In this document: positions 1 through 8,612 of the stretch, piece after piece
Layout: each line of letters begins with the position of its first letter
How positions within the stretch are numbered: position 1 is the first letter of the stretch
Origin: Desulfobacteraceae bacterium
GTDB taxonomy: Bacteria > Desulfobacterota > Desulfobacteria > Desulfobacterales > Desulfobacteraceae
Direction: 5' to 3'
DNA: 53,542 nt
Assembly (NCBI GenBank): GCA_003354055.1
Contig: PIVQ01000003.1
Span: 1-53,542, forward strand
The notes under the pieces: model-generated
The model's database searches: none
Told to the model about the DNA's origin: nothing
Seen by the model: the letters and a program-made list of their open reading frames with translations, nothing else
Program-made: the position numbers and the translations under genes

Positions 1-209
1 ATCGTTTCCTTGTCCTCCGCCTCCTTAACCGTCAGAATGCATTTACTGTTAAGTGATTCTATAAGAAAATCATCTTCTGCCGCCATTCTGTGCTGAACTA
101 TGATGACAGGGCATGGAAACGCTTTCGGAAACATGGGAAGGATGGTGTGAAGCGCCTTAAAGCCTCCGGCTGACACCCCTATAGCCACCCCCTGAAAATC
201 GTATTTCAT
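1..209 (-). CDS. cheB: CheB-type protein-glutamate methylesterase, N-terminal part (cut by window edge)
   Basis: Read on the minus strand from ATG at 209-207, this translates to about 69 residues beginning MKYDFQGVAIGVSAGGFKAL, followed by a PVIIVQHRM stretch. The GVSAGG serine loop near residue 11 and the VQH strand are typical of the CheB methylesterase catalytic domain, which removes methyl groups from chemoreceptor glutamates. No receiver domain precedes it, so it looks like a stand-alone esterase domain. Its ATG overlaps the TGA stop of the upstream CheR gene (ATGA), so the two are probably translationally coupled. The rest of the gene lies outside the window, so the C-terminal catalytic residues cannot be checked. 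Confidence 0.8.
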   Translation of the reverse strand, partial: MKYDFQGVAIGVSAGGFKALHTILPMFPKAFPCPVIIVQHRMAAEDDFLIESLNSKCILTVKEAEDKET

Positions 210-1045
210 CTCTTCTCCTTAGGAGGCAGTTTATCTTTTCTCTGGAAAATCCTGTGTTTTTTAACCACCGGAACAAAAGAATCGGCAATACCGGAAAAAT
301 CTATGCTCTCCTTGCTCCCCAGACAGAGGAAACCATGGGTACGCAGACTGGTTTTAAAGAGGGCAAAAACTTTTTCTTGAAGCTCTCTATTAAAATATAT
401 CAGCACATTCCTGCACAGAATCAGATTCATCTCCCCGAATACACTGTCTACAGTCAGATTATGATTTGCAAAAACAATATTCTTCTTTAGAGACCTATCA
501 ATAATCACTGAATTATAATCGGCATGATAGTAAGTTCCAAAGGATAATTTCCCTCCGGCCTTTTGATAATTTGATGTACTGTCTTTTATATTATCAGCAG
601 AATATATCCCTTTTTGTGCGGCTTCAAGAACCTTATCATTAAAGTCTGTGGCGTAAATCAGACATTTTTCGTACAATCCCTCCTCTTTGAGCATAATGGC
701 CAGAGAATATACCTCTTCACCTGTGGAGACCCCTACCGACCAGATTTTGATATGGGGAAACGTCTTAAGGTATGGCACCACTTTTTTCCTTAACGATAGA
801 AAGAACAATGGGTCACGGAACATTTCTGTGACATTTACCGAAAGACTGTGAAGAAAAGTGTTAAAAAAAGCTTTGTCATGGATAATGCGCGGGATCATCT
901 GAGAAATATGGTTCAGGCCTGTATCCGACAGATACTTTTTTACTCTGCGGGTAAGGGATGCATCGGCATACTGTCTGAAATCATACCCATACTTAAGGAA
1001 AACCGCTTCCATGAGAACCTTTATTTCGATGTCTTCAGTATCCAT
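206..1045 (-). CDS. cheR: CheR-type chemoreceptor glutamate methyltransferase
   Basis: 279 residues, the usual CheR size. An N-terminal all-helical CheR domain (about 1-75) precedes an SAM-dependent methyltransferase domain. The SAM-binding motif is visible as WSVGVSTGEEVYSLA (family SAGCSTGEEPYS), followed by YATDFNDKVL and LILCRNVLIYF, the standard CheR signature. It would methylate receptor glutamates using S-adenosylmethionine. It starts 16 bp after the hybrid kinase stop and overlaps the CheB start by 4 bp. No methyl-accepting receptor is encoded in this window, so its substrate is either elsewhere or the pair serves the adjacent kinase, as in CheB/CheR-linked PAS-kinase systems. Confidence 0.9.
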   Translation of the reverse strand: MDTEDIEIKVLMEAVFLKYGYDFRQYADASLTRRVKKYLSDTGLNHISQMIPRIIHDKAFFNTFLHSLSVNVTEMFRDPLFFLSLRKKVVPYLKTFPHIKIWSVGVSTGEEVYSLAIMLKEEGLYEKCLIYATDFNDKVLEAAQKGIYSADNIKDSTSNYQKAGGKLSFGTYYHADYNSVIIDRSLKKNIVFANHNLTVDSVFGEMNLILCRNVLIYFNRELQEKVFALFKTSLRTHGFLCLGSKESIDFSGIADSFVPVVKKHRIFQRKDKLPPKEKR

Positions 1046-1061
1046 ATTGTTCTCTTATCCA

Positions 1062-4000
1062 TTAGGAATAGAGCCAAACCCTGAGCATGGTCAGAAGTTT
1101 TGACGTATCAACCGGTTTGGAAAGGTAATCGTTTGCCCCGCATTTAATGCACTGCTCACGATCAGATTCCATTGCCTTTGCCGTTAAGGCAAGGATGGGA
1201 AGATCTTTAAACTCTTTTTGTTTCCTGATTCTTTTCATGGTCTCATACCCGTCCATTACAGGCATCATGATATCCATCAGAACAATATCCGGCTTTTTAT
1301 CCTCTTTAAGAATATCAAGGGCTTTTTGTCCATTATTTGCTATCATAACTTCCATGCCCCTGGATTTTAAAAATTTGTTAAGGGCAAATGCATTGCGCAT
1401 ATCATCATCAACCAATAGTACTGTTTTCCCGGGCAGTATGGATTCCCGATCCCTTAAATTCTGAATCATCTTTTGGTGATTTACCGGCATATCGTTTTCC
1501 ACCCGGTGCATGAAAAGGGCTGTTTCATCTAAAAGCCGTTCCATAGACGCAGCACTTTTTAAAACAATGCTGGAAGAGTATCTTTCAAGCTTTTGGGTTT
1601 CTTCAATACTTAAATCCCGGCCTGTAAAAATAATGACCGGAATTTTCTCCAGAACAGGGTCGGTATTTATAATATCCAGCAGCTCAAACCCCGTGATATC
1701 GGGCAGACCAAGATCAAGAATCATGCAGTCGAATTTTTGTTTTTTTAAGAGAGCGATTGCCTTTTCGCCTGTATCAGCAGCCATGGCGTGGATGTCATTG
1801 GTTTTCATAAGCTTGAGTATGCTTGACCGAAGTTCTTCGTTGTCCTCGACAATAAGCAGTTCCTTTACATTGCTTGCCAGGACACTTTCAATCCTATTAA
1901 ACGCCTTTTGCAGGCCTTTTGTATCAACAGGCTTGGTAAGGTATCCCACAGCTCCCTTTTCAAGACCCTGCCTGGTATTGTCAAAAGCAGACATGATATG
2001 CACGGGAATATGTCGTGTGGCCGGATTATTCTTCAATTCATTTAAAACCGCCCACCCGTCCACCCCGGGCAGTCCGATATCAAGGATAATGGCTGTGGGT
2101 TGATGTTCAATAACGTATTTAATCCCTGTTTCACCGTCAGATGCAACAATGCTTTCATAACCGTTTTTCTGGAAAAAATTGGCAAGGATAGCGGCAAATT
2201 CATTGTCGTCTTCAATGATCAGCATTGTTTTGGAATGGGAGTATACGATTTTTTCCGAACCGTTTTCTTTTTGGTTTTTGTCGGGTTCAGGGACTTGCCT
2301 TGTTTCGGGTTTACTGACAGATTCGGACGGTAATGAAGTTTTCTCAGCAGTATCAGCATCAGCAGTGTCTGCAGCCTCAGCAGCGTCAGCAGCGTCAGCA
2401 GCGTCAGCGTAGATTTCCGGAATATAAAGAGTAAACACAGTTCCTTTCCCAGGTGTACTCTCAGCGCGCAGCTCTCCTCCGATAAGAACGGCAAGTTCCC
2501 AAGATATGGACAGCCCCAGACCTGTCCCGCCGTGGCGTCTGCTGATGGATCCGTCAACCTGTTTGAATGCCTCAAATATAAGCTGCAGCTGATCTTCGGG
2601 GATACCCGGCCCGGTGTCTGCAATGGAAATAGCGATTGTTTTTTCCCGATCCCGGTCTTTTGAGCCAAATTGTACTTCAATATCGGGCCTTGAAACCATT
2701 AGAGTGACAGCGCCTTTTTCAGTGAATTTAATGGCATTTCCCACAAGGTTTCTGATGATCTGGTTTAACCTGTGTTCATCTGTAGTGATTGCTTTTGGCA
2801 GGGCCTCTTTTATATCTATGTTAAAATCAATCCCCTTCTCTTTTGCCATATGCAAAAATTCTGTTTTGCAATTGGTGCAAAGGCTTTCAATGCGGATCGT
2901 TGAGATACTCAGCTCAATTTTTTTTGCCTCAATTTTTGAAAGATCAAGAATGTCATTGATCAGGCGCAGAAGATTCTGACCACTCCTGTGAATGGATGCC
3001 GCAGATTCCACCTGATCCGGAGTAAGATTTTTCTCGTCATTTTCCGATAGCATATTTGCGAGGATAAGCAGGCTGTTGAGCGGGGTTCGAAGCTCGTGGG
3101 ACATGTTGGCAAGAAATTCCGATTTATATCGGGTTGCAAGTTCCAGCTGTTTTGCCTTCTCTTCAACCTCTCTTTGCTTTACCTGAAGGGAGGCATTTTT
3201 CGCCTCTATCTCATCTTTATGGGTTTCAAGGATTTCGGTCTTTTCTTCAAGCTCTTCATTGCTTGCCTGCAACTCTTCCTGCTGGAGCTGAAGCTTTGCC
3301 TCTGATTCCTTTAAAATGCTGGTCTGTTCTTCAAGCTCTTCATTTGCGGCTTTGAGTTCTTCCTGCTGCTCCTGAAGTTCCTGGGATTGTTTTTTAGTCT
3401 GGTCCAAAAGTGCTTCCAGTTTTTTATTAAACATGGCTGTATTTAATGCAACCGCCAGAATATTTCCTGCAAGTTCAATAAAATCAATCTCAAGTTCTGT
3501 AAAAGCCGTGACTATACCCAGTTCAATAACCCCCTTGACATCTTTCTCATAGACAAGGGGAAGAACAAGAATATTTTTAGGGACAGCATTGCCCAGGGAG
3601 GATTCAACCTTTATATAATCACGGGGCACATCTGTAAAAAGAATGCGTTCCTTTTCAAGAACGGCCTGCCCTGCAAGACCCTCTCCCGGTTTAAACCGGT
3701 TAACAAGTCCTTTTCGCTCCCTGAAGGCATAATTTGTTACCAGGGTGAATTCATCTTTTTCAGACTCCCTGACAAAAAAGGTACCCACCTGAGCGCCAAC
3801 ATATTTTGCAATAAATGTGAGGGATTTTTGACAGAGGTCTGTCAGATCCCTTTCACCGCTCAGGGTATTGTTCAGATCGGCCTGGCCTGTTTTCAGCCAG
3901 TCCTGGCTGGTTGTTTTCACATTGGCTTCTTCAAGGGTGGAAAGCATCCTGTTCAGGGATAAGGCAAGATCATCCCGGCTTGAGTCCGGGGTAAATCGAA

Positions 4001-5261
4001 AAGAATACTTCTTGTTATTGACGGCATCCTGTAAATCATTGAAAAGCAGCCGATATTTTGACTCACTTTTCTTAAGGGATATGGCCGACTCATTGATCTG
4101 CTCAAGCATGGCATTGAATCTTTCTGCAAAAAAACTGATCTCATCTCTGGATTTTAAATCAGCCCTGACATCCATATCACCTTTCTTATAGGCATCAAGC
4201 ACACCAACCAGGTAGCTCATGGGGCGGGTAATTGATTTGGCAAGAACAAAACAAATTAAAAAAAAGATACCGCCGCCAATCCCTGCGACAGCAACGGCAA
4301 ATCCCACTATTTTACGAACACCCGAAAGGATATCATTTTGTGTGACAAAAACCGCAAGATAGCTATCAGCCTCAAACCCACCGGTCTTTTTAAAACTTAG
4401 TTGTTTTTTTGAAGCCAGTATCAGCGGTTTGGCTATCACATATTCTTTGCCCCGTTCAGTTATTATCCCCTTATTTTCTTTAATTTCATTATTTATTATT
4501 TTTTCTAGGGACCGGTTGTATGGAAGCTGACGGTTTATGTACTGCCGGGAAGAATGGCTGAGAATATTTTCCGTGTTCGTATCCACCAGGGCAATATAAC
4601 TGCTTTTGAATCTGTTTTCGGTCATCTGGGTATGCATCTGGTCAATCATGTTCTGGACAATTGACCAGTCAAGGTAGGCAAGAAAAAAACCATTAGGCTT
4701 TCCTGAAGAATTTTGTGTCCTGAAACTGTAAACAGCCGTATATTCACTTTGGCCTGATTCCTTTAAAAAAGGATTTTTTATAAAGCTGATTTGGTGATCA
4801 TTTTCCTTTCCCATTCCTGCGGCTTCGCTGACGATGGTCCCCTTAAATGCTTCAATCTCTTTTAGACCTTTGTTTAAGGGAGAAGTTGCCGCCTCAAGGA
4901 TAATTCCGTTTTCATCCGTAATCATGAGCAAGAGAAATTCCGGACGGCTTTTTATCATAGAAACCAAATGGTCTTTCAACTCTTCAAGTGTATTAAACTC
5001 AATTGCCATGCCAAAAAGGTCATTTTCAGTCCAGTTGATAAAAAGCGTTTCATTGGCATTAAAATATGTGTTCAATTTGTCGGCACAATTTTGGCTGGAA
5101 AGTTCCATCAATCGCGTTGCGGTTTGAAGCGTGTTGTTCCGGGTGGGATAATAGTTTATAAGCACAACTGCAATCATGGGAATGATGGCGACAAAAAAAC
5201 CGATAAAAATCTTGGCCCTGATGGTTCCTGAAAAAAGATTACCAATATTGATTTTTTTCAC
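1062..5261 (-). CDS. Hybrid sensor histidine kinase with Cache-like sensor, HAMP, GAF, coiled coil and three receiver domains
   Basis: 1399 residues. Transmembrane helices near 16-37 and 315-342 flank a roughly 270-residue extracytoplasmic region that looks like a double Cache sensor. HAMP lies near 340-395, GAF near 465-610, and a long Gln/Glu coiled coil at 612-715. HisKA carries phospho-acceptor H722 in NMSHELRTPLN. The ATPase domain shows the N box (IIRNLVGNAIKF, 835-846), DTGPGIP and GGTGLGLSIS. Three receivers follow, with acceptor aspartates D1061, D1183 and D1330. An Ala/Asp linker (about 950-975) separates kinase and receivers. It sits between a periplasmic binding protein (upstream) and CheR-CheB (downstream) in one operon, suggesting ligand sensing through the binding protein. 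No DNA-binding output is present, so phosphate probably passes to another protein. Confidence 0.93.
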   Translation of the reverse strand: MKKINIGNLFSGTIRAKIFIGFFVAIIPMIAVVLINYYPTRNNTLQTATRLMELSSQNCADKLNTYFNANETLFINWTENDLFGMAIEFNTLEELKDHLVSMIKSRPEFLLLMITDENGIILEAATSPLNKGLKEIEAFKGTIVSEAAGMGKENDHQISFIKNPFLKESGQSEYTAVYSFRTQNSSGKPNGFFLAYLDWSIVQNMIDQMHTQMTENRFKSSYIALVDTNTENILSHSSRQYINRQLPYNRSLEKIINNEIKENKGIITERGKEYVIAKPLILASKKQLSFKKTGGFEADSYLAVFVTQNDILSGVRKIVGFAVAVAGIGGGIFFLICFVLAKSITRPMSYLVGVLDAYKKGDMDVRADLKSRDEISFFAERFNAMLEQINESAISLKKSESKYRLLFNDLQDAVNNKKYSFRFTPDSSRDDLALSLNRMLSTLEEANVKTTSQDWLKTGQADLNNTLSGERDLTDLCQKSLTFIAKYVGAQVGTFFVRESEKDEFTLVTNYAFRERKGLVNRFKPGEGLAGQAVLEKERILFTDVPRDYIKVESSLGNAVPKNILVLPLVYEKDVKGVIELGIVTAFTELEIDFIELAGNILAVALNTAMFNKKLEALLDQTKKQSQELQEQQEELKAANEELEEQTSILKESEAKLQLQQEELQASNEELEEKTEILETHKDEIEAKNASLQVKQREVEEKAKQLELATRYKSEFLANMSHELRTPLNSLLILANMLSENDEKNLTPDQVESAASIHRSGQNLLRLINDILDLSKIEAKKIELSISTIRIESLCTNCKTEFLHMAKEKGIDFNIDIKEALPKAITTDEHRLNQIIRNLVGNAIKFTEKGAVTLMVSRPDIEVQFGSKDRDREKTIAISIADTGPGIPEDQLQLIFEAFKQVDGSISRRHGGTGLGLSISWELAVLIGGELRAESTPGKGTVFTLYIPEIYADAADAADAAEAADTADADTAEKTSLPSESVSKPETRQVPEPDKNQKENGSEKIVYSHSKTMLIIEDDNEFAAILANFFQKNGYESIVASDGETGIKYVIEHQPTAIILDIGLPGVDGWAVLNELKNNPATRHIPVHIMSAFDNTRQGLEKGAVGYLTKPVDTKGLQKAFNRIESVLASNVKELLIVEDNEELRSSILKLMKTNDIHAMAADTGEKAIALLKKQKFDCMILDLGLPDITGFELLDIINTDPVLEKIPVIIFTGRDLSIEETQKLERYSSSIVLKSAASMERLLDETALFMHRVENDMPVNHQKMIQNLRDRESILPGKTVLLVDDDMRNAFALNKFLKSRGMEVMIANNGQKALDILKEDKKPDIVLMDIMMPVMDGYETMKRIRKQKEFKDLPILALTAKAMESDREQCIKCGANDYLSKPVDTSKLLTMLRVWLYS
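2369..2410. repeat. 9-bp tandem repeat encoding an Ala/Asp linker in the hybrid kinase
   Basis: The unit CAGCAGCGT is repeated about 3.7 times perfectly at 2378-2410, with degenerate units before it. On the minus strand it encodes the Ala/Asp/Glu-rich linker between the kinase ATPase domain and the first receiver. In-frame 9-bp units can expand or contract without breaking the gene, so linker length may vary between strains. Confidence 0.8.
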
Positions 5262-5323
5262 TTTCTCCTCCGGCCTTGTTGTTATGGTAAGACAGGGTAA
5301 TTATCGAGGACTGTTCGTTCCGG

Positions 5324-6670
5324 TTAATCCGGCAGCTTTTCTAATTCGGTCGGTTTGCTCGCCTTTACCCGCACAGCATTCCACTCATCTCTTGTGCGGA
5401 CAGCTTCGTTTCCCGGCATCATCCCAATAATTTCAAAGTAATCCATATTAAATACGTCTTTTGTAACTTCAGCTTTAGATTTGCATTTGACGGTATAAAC
5501 ACTCTGGACAGACTGGTGGTCAAAAGTACGCCAGATTTGTTCATCTTTTAAGGAAGTATACCGGTGTCCTTCGAGGCTCCTGATCACGGCAGTTGAATCA
5601 AAGGATTGAGCACTTTCAACAGCATACTTGTATTGATACAAAATGGTATAGGCTGATGCGCCTGACGTAGAGGGATATCTATTAAATTTTTTTGCAAATG
5701 TTTCAACAAATTCTTTTCCCTTGGCATAGTCATACTGATAAGGCACCTTCCAGCACCAGGGGAGAGTGCCGATGACGCCTTCCATGACCTTTGGACCGCT
5801 GTTATCCGCCATACCCAGGGTAAGGCTCGGCACTATGATCTGAATCTTATTTTTCAGCCCGAGAATAGTGGCCTGTCGTATTGCTGTGCTCATATCCTGT
5901 CCAAAAAGAACCAGGACCAGGACATCCGGCTTCATCATCCTGGCAAAGAGGATCGCTTTTTTTAGATCTTTTTCCGTTGCATCCGGAAAAGGCGTCTTTA
6001 TACCTTTGTATCTGATATTGTCCTTAGTTCCTGAAAAATGTCTCACAGAAGCTTCCGTGGTATGACCCCATGTGTAATCTGCGGTGATGTAAAAGTATTT
6101 CTTTGTCTGGGCAGGAAAATATTTTTTAAGATGGGTTCCGATGGCTTTGGCACCCATCCAGGCATTGTAGCATTCACGAAATGTATGGCGATGGGCATCG
6201 ATCCCCGTGGTTGTTGTTGAATAGGTCAGGGTAGCGAAAAATACGACTTTTTTCTCCTGGCATATCTGACTTGCAGCCACGGCAACACTGCTGGCAGACC
6301 CGCCAAAAACCATTTTCACCTGCTCGTTGTCAATCAGATCCGATACATTGGAAATGGTTGTATCGACCCTAGACTTAGAATCCCGCCAGACCAAATCGAT
6401 TTTGTGCCCCAGAATACCGCCATCCGCATTGATCTCATCCCTTGCAAGCTCTGCAGCCCTGAACTGATCCAGCCCCTGGACAGAATAAGGACCGGTTTCG
6501 GGGTAGTTCAGGCCGATTTTTACTATTCTGTTTTCCGAGTTCACAGCAAAGGCGGGAAACAAAATAATTGTAACCGCTGTTAAAAGTATAAATAGTCTTC
6601 TCCAGGAGACCTCCAGCTGATTTATGATCTGTGTATTTTTTTTCGGCCTTACGATCTCAACCACGCGCAT
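5324..6670 (-). CDS. Periplasmic ligand-binding protein, branched-chain amino acid/urea ABC type (Peripla_BP_6)
   Basis: 448 residues. A hydrophobic signal or anchor segment spans about residues 26-43. The mature part starts with IVKIGLNYPETGPYSVQGL and continues with ARDEINADGGILGHKIDLVW, the classic start of LivJ/UrtA-type type-I binding proteins. The start has a strong ribosome site (AAGGAGG) upstream. The signal is preceded by an unusually long cytoplasmic N-tail, so it may remain anchored in the membrane. No permease or ATPase genes follow; instead the next gene (62 bp downstream) is the hybrid kinase. This suggests it serves as the ligand-recognition partner of the kinase rather than as part of a transporter. 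The ligand cannot be named from sequence alone. Confidence 0.85.
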   Translation of the reverse strand: MRVVEIVRPKKNTQIINQLEVSWRRLFILLTAVTIILFPAFAVNSENRIVKIGLNYPETGPYSVQGLDQFRAAELARDEINADGGILGHKIDLVWRDSKSRVDTTISNVSDLIDNEQVKMVFGGSASSVAVAASQICQEKKVVFFATLTYSTTTTGIDAHRHTFRECYNAWMGAKAIGTHLKKYFPAQTKKYFYITADYTWGHTTEASVRHFSGTKDNIRYKGIKTPFPDATEKDLKKAILFARMMKPDVLVLVLFGQDMSTAIRQATILGLKNKIQIIVPSLTLGMADNSGPKVMEGVIGTLPWCWKVPYQYDYAKGKEFVETFAKKFNRYPSTSGASAYTILYQYKYAVESAQSFDSTAVIRSLEGHRYTSLKDEQIWRTFDHQSVQSVYTVKCKSKAEVTKDVFNMDYFEIIGMMPGNEAVRTRDEWNAVRVKASKPTELEKLPD

Positions 6671-6685
6671 AAACGCTTGCCTCCT

Positions 6686-6703
6686 TGGTTTATATTGAAA
6701 CCA
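6686..6703. promoter_or_regulatory. Perfect 6+6 bp dyad just upstream of the binding-protein start
   Basis: TGGTTT and AAACCA flank a 6-nt spacer, directly beside the ribosome binding site of the binding-protein gene. It could be an operator or a small leader hairpin that affects translation. The rest of 6704-6945 shows no convincing gene. Confidence 0.3.
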
Positions 6704-6945
6704 TCTGTCGTGCTGTTATTATGACCTTTGAAGACAAATCATTACCGCTAAAATCGCTTATTCTTGATATCAGAATGTCAATGTATTACGACGACAAACT
6801 ATACGAATTAGAGATCAATTCAGTTCGTCACGGTATTTCCTTATCTAATATTTGTATCCAAATTCAAGCGTGAAGTCAAGAAACGAGGCACCGCCCGGCA
6901 ATCAACTGGCTTTCAGCAGATTGGGTTAAGCCGTATAGAAAAGAA

Positions 6946-7590
6946 TCAGTTAAGCCCTTTTTTTATGAGTATTTCCATGTTGGATATTATACCTTCAATA
7001 ACCTGTTCGGTGTTTTCAACAGCCTCAAAAAGGTTGCCGCTGTTATGCAGGGAAATAATGCCGTGCAGCTGGCTCCAGAGCTGAATCGTGACCAGCTCAT
7101 TATCAACGTCTGCATACCCCGGGTGCTCATGGGTATACTCATTTATGATGGATTCGGCATAGCCGATCACAAGAAGAGAGGTTTGCTTTTCTGTCGTTGC
7201 AATGGCCTCCATGGGGGTACCGATATAGTCCTGGTATTTGGGTGCCATCAAAGAAAACATTAAATGGTAATAGTGGGGGTTTTTGATTCCATAATCCAGA
7301 TAAGCCCGGACAAGTGCCATCACACGGTCAAAAGGGTCGGTTGCCTTATCCGTGTTTGTTTTTAAAGCATCGTACAGATTGTTATATCCATGAATGATCA
7401 GCTCATTGTAGAGTTCATCTTTATTTTGATAATAATTATAAATATTTGCCGCAGTCATGCCCATGTGCTTGCCGATTTTGCTCATGGACAGATTGTCATA
7501 TCCTTCATCGATCAATATACAAAGGGCCTTTTCCAGAATGCTTAGCTTAACCTGCCTTACCTCGCTTTCAGGTCTTGCCGGTCTTGGCAT
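6946..7590 (-). CDS. TetR-family transcriptional regulator
   Basis: 214 residues. The N-terminal helix-turn-helix is clear (LSMSKIGKHMGMTAANIYNY, about 39-58), with the usual YxNKDEL continuation. The C-terminal part resembles the ligand-binding domain of WHG-type TetR proteins. It is the last gene of an apparent three-gene operon (short-chain reductase, extended SDR, TetR) with gaps of 13 and 19 bp, so it most likely represses its own operon. A long AT-rich inverted repeat upstream of the first gene (9507-9547) is the obvious candidate operator. Confidence 0.88.
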   Translation of the reverse strand: MPRPARPESEVRQVKLSILEKALCILIDEGYDNLSMSKIGKHMGMTAANIYNYYQNKDELYNELIIHGYNNLYDALKTNTDKATDPFDRVMALVRAYLDYGIKNPHYYHLMFSLMAPKYQDYIGTPMEAIATTEKQTSLLVIGYAESIINEYTHEHPGYADVDNELVTIQLWSQLHGIISLHNSGNLFEAVENTEQVIEGIISNMEILIKKGLN

Positions 7591-7609
7591 GGTTGTTCTC
7601 CTTTAGGGT

Positions 7610-8599
7610 TCAATTTCCTGTCAGATACCTGTTATCAACATACCAGTTAAATGCATCATCAACCATCTGGGCAACCGGTACGACCTTGTAATCTAACTCA
7701 TTTACCGCTTTTGAGCTATCATAAAAGGCATTAACAGACATGTAATTGGCCAGCCCGGGATCAACATCAGGGGCTTTGTTGGTAATGATCGACAGGGTCT
7801 GCATCATATAGCCGTAAGCAATCAAAAGCCACTTCGGCATGACAAAACCAGGGGCATTTTTGCCAAATTTTTCAGCAATCGCCTGGAACAGATCCCGGTA
7901 TAGGATATTTTCTCCGGCACAGATATACCCCTGGCCGGATTCACCGGTCAGGGCAGCTGCAATGTGTGCCTTTGCCACCTGGGTAACATGGCCGAAACTG
8001 ACCCCGCCTTTGGGACTGCCCGGGACCTTTCCATCTCTGAGATCAAAAAACAGACGGCCGTATTGCAGGGTGAAGTCAAGGGGGCCCATCATGCTGCCGG
8101 GATAAATCACGACAACTTCCAGGCCTTTATGGGTATACGCGGTAACACGCGCCTCACCTTCCCTTTTGGTATCGGCATAGTTATATCCGATTCCTGCATA
8201 GTTGTAATCATCCCAGGTTTCATCAGCAATACCGTTCGGGTTGTATCCCAGAACATCTATGGTACTTGTGTGGACAAGCCGTTTGACCCCCATCTTTAAA
8301 CAGCTCTTTGCAACATTTTCCGCACCAATTACATTGATCCGCCGCTGGATATCAAATCTCTTTTTCCACCACGAGGTATCCCCGGCCACATGAAACACAT
8401 AATCACAGCCGCTTACTGCATTTTCAATATCGTTGTAGTTTGTAATATCCCCGTAAACGACCTCAATGGGAAGGTAACTGATATACGTTGCATTTGAGTC
8501 AGGTAAACCGAATGCGCGGATTTTCCACCCTTGGTTATAAAGTTCATGGACCAGATTTGTTCCAAGAAAACCTGTGGCACCTGTAACAAGACATTTCAT
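7610..8599 (-). CDS. NAD(P)-dependent extended short-chain dehydrogenase (epimerase/dihydroflavonol-reductase type)
   Basis: 329 residues. The Rossmann motif TGATGFLG is at the N-terminus. The catalytic set comprises the serine/threonine of HTSTIDVLG and YADTK (YxxxK). The C-terminal substrate domain contains a hydrophobic stretch (KWLLIAYGYMMQTLSI), hinting at a membrane or lipid substrate. It follows the KDSR-like reductase by 13 bp. Bacterial ketosphinganine reductase CerR belongs to the same extended-SDR superfamily, so a role in lipid or long-chain-base metabolism is possible, but that is inference. It is paralogous to the gene at 27498-28490. Confidence 0.85.
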   Translation of the reverse strand: MKCLVTGATGFLGTNLVHELYNQGWKIRAFGLPDSNATYISYLPIEVVYGDITNYNDIENAVSGCDYVFHVAGDTSWWKKRFDIQRRINVIGAENVAKSCLKMGVKRLVHTSTIDVLGYNPNGIADETWDDYNYAGIGYNYADTKREGEARVTAYTHKGLEVVVIYPGSMMGPLDFTLQYGRLFFDLRDGKVPGSPKGGVSFGHVTQVAKAHIAAALTGESGQGYICAGENILYRDLFQAIAEKFGKNAPGFVMPKWLLIAYGYMMQTLSIITNKAPDVDPGLANYMSVNAFYDSSKAVNELDYKVVPVAQMVDDAFNWYVDNRYLTGN

Positions 8600-8612
8600 T
8601 GCATCTCCCCCT

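Noticed and set aside
2219..2680. 153-codon minus-strand frame inside the hybrid kinase gene
   Set aside because: Out-of-frame shadow of the kinase; its Leu/Thr run comes from the 9-bp tandem repeat.
6685..6873. 62-codon plus-strand reading frame upstream of the binding-protein gene
   Set aside because: No ribosome site, no family resemblance, and it covers the region expected to be the promoter of the binding-protein operon.
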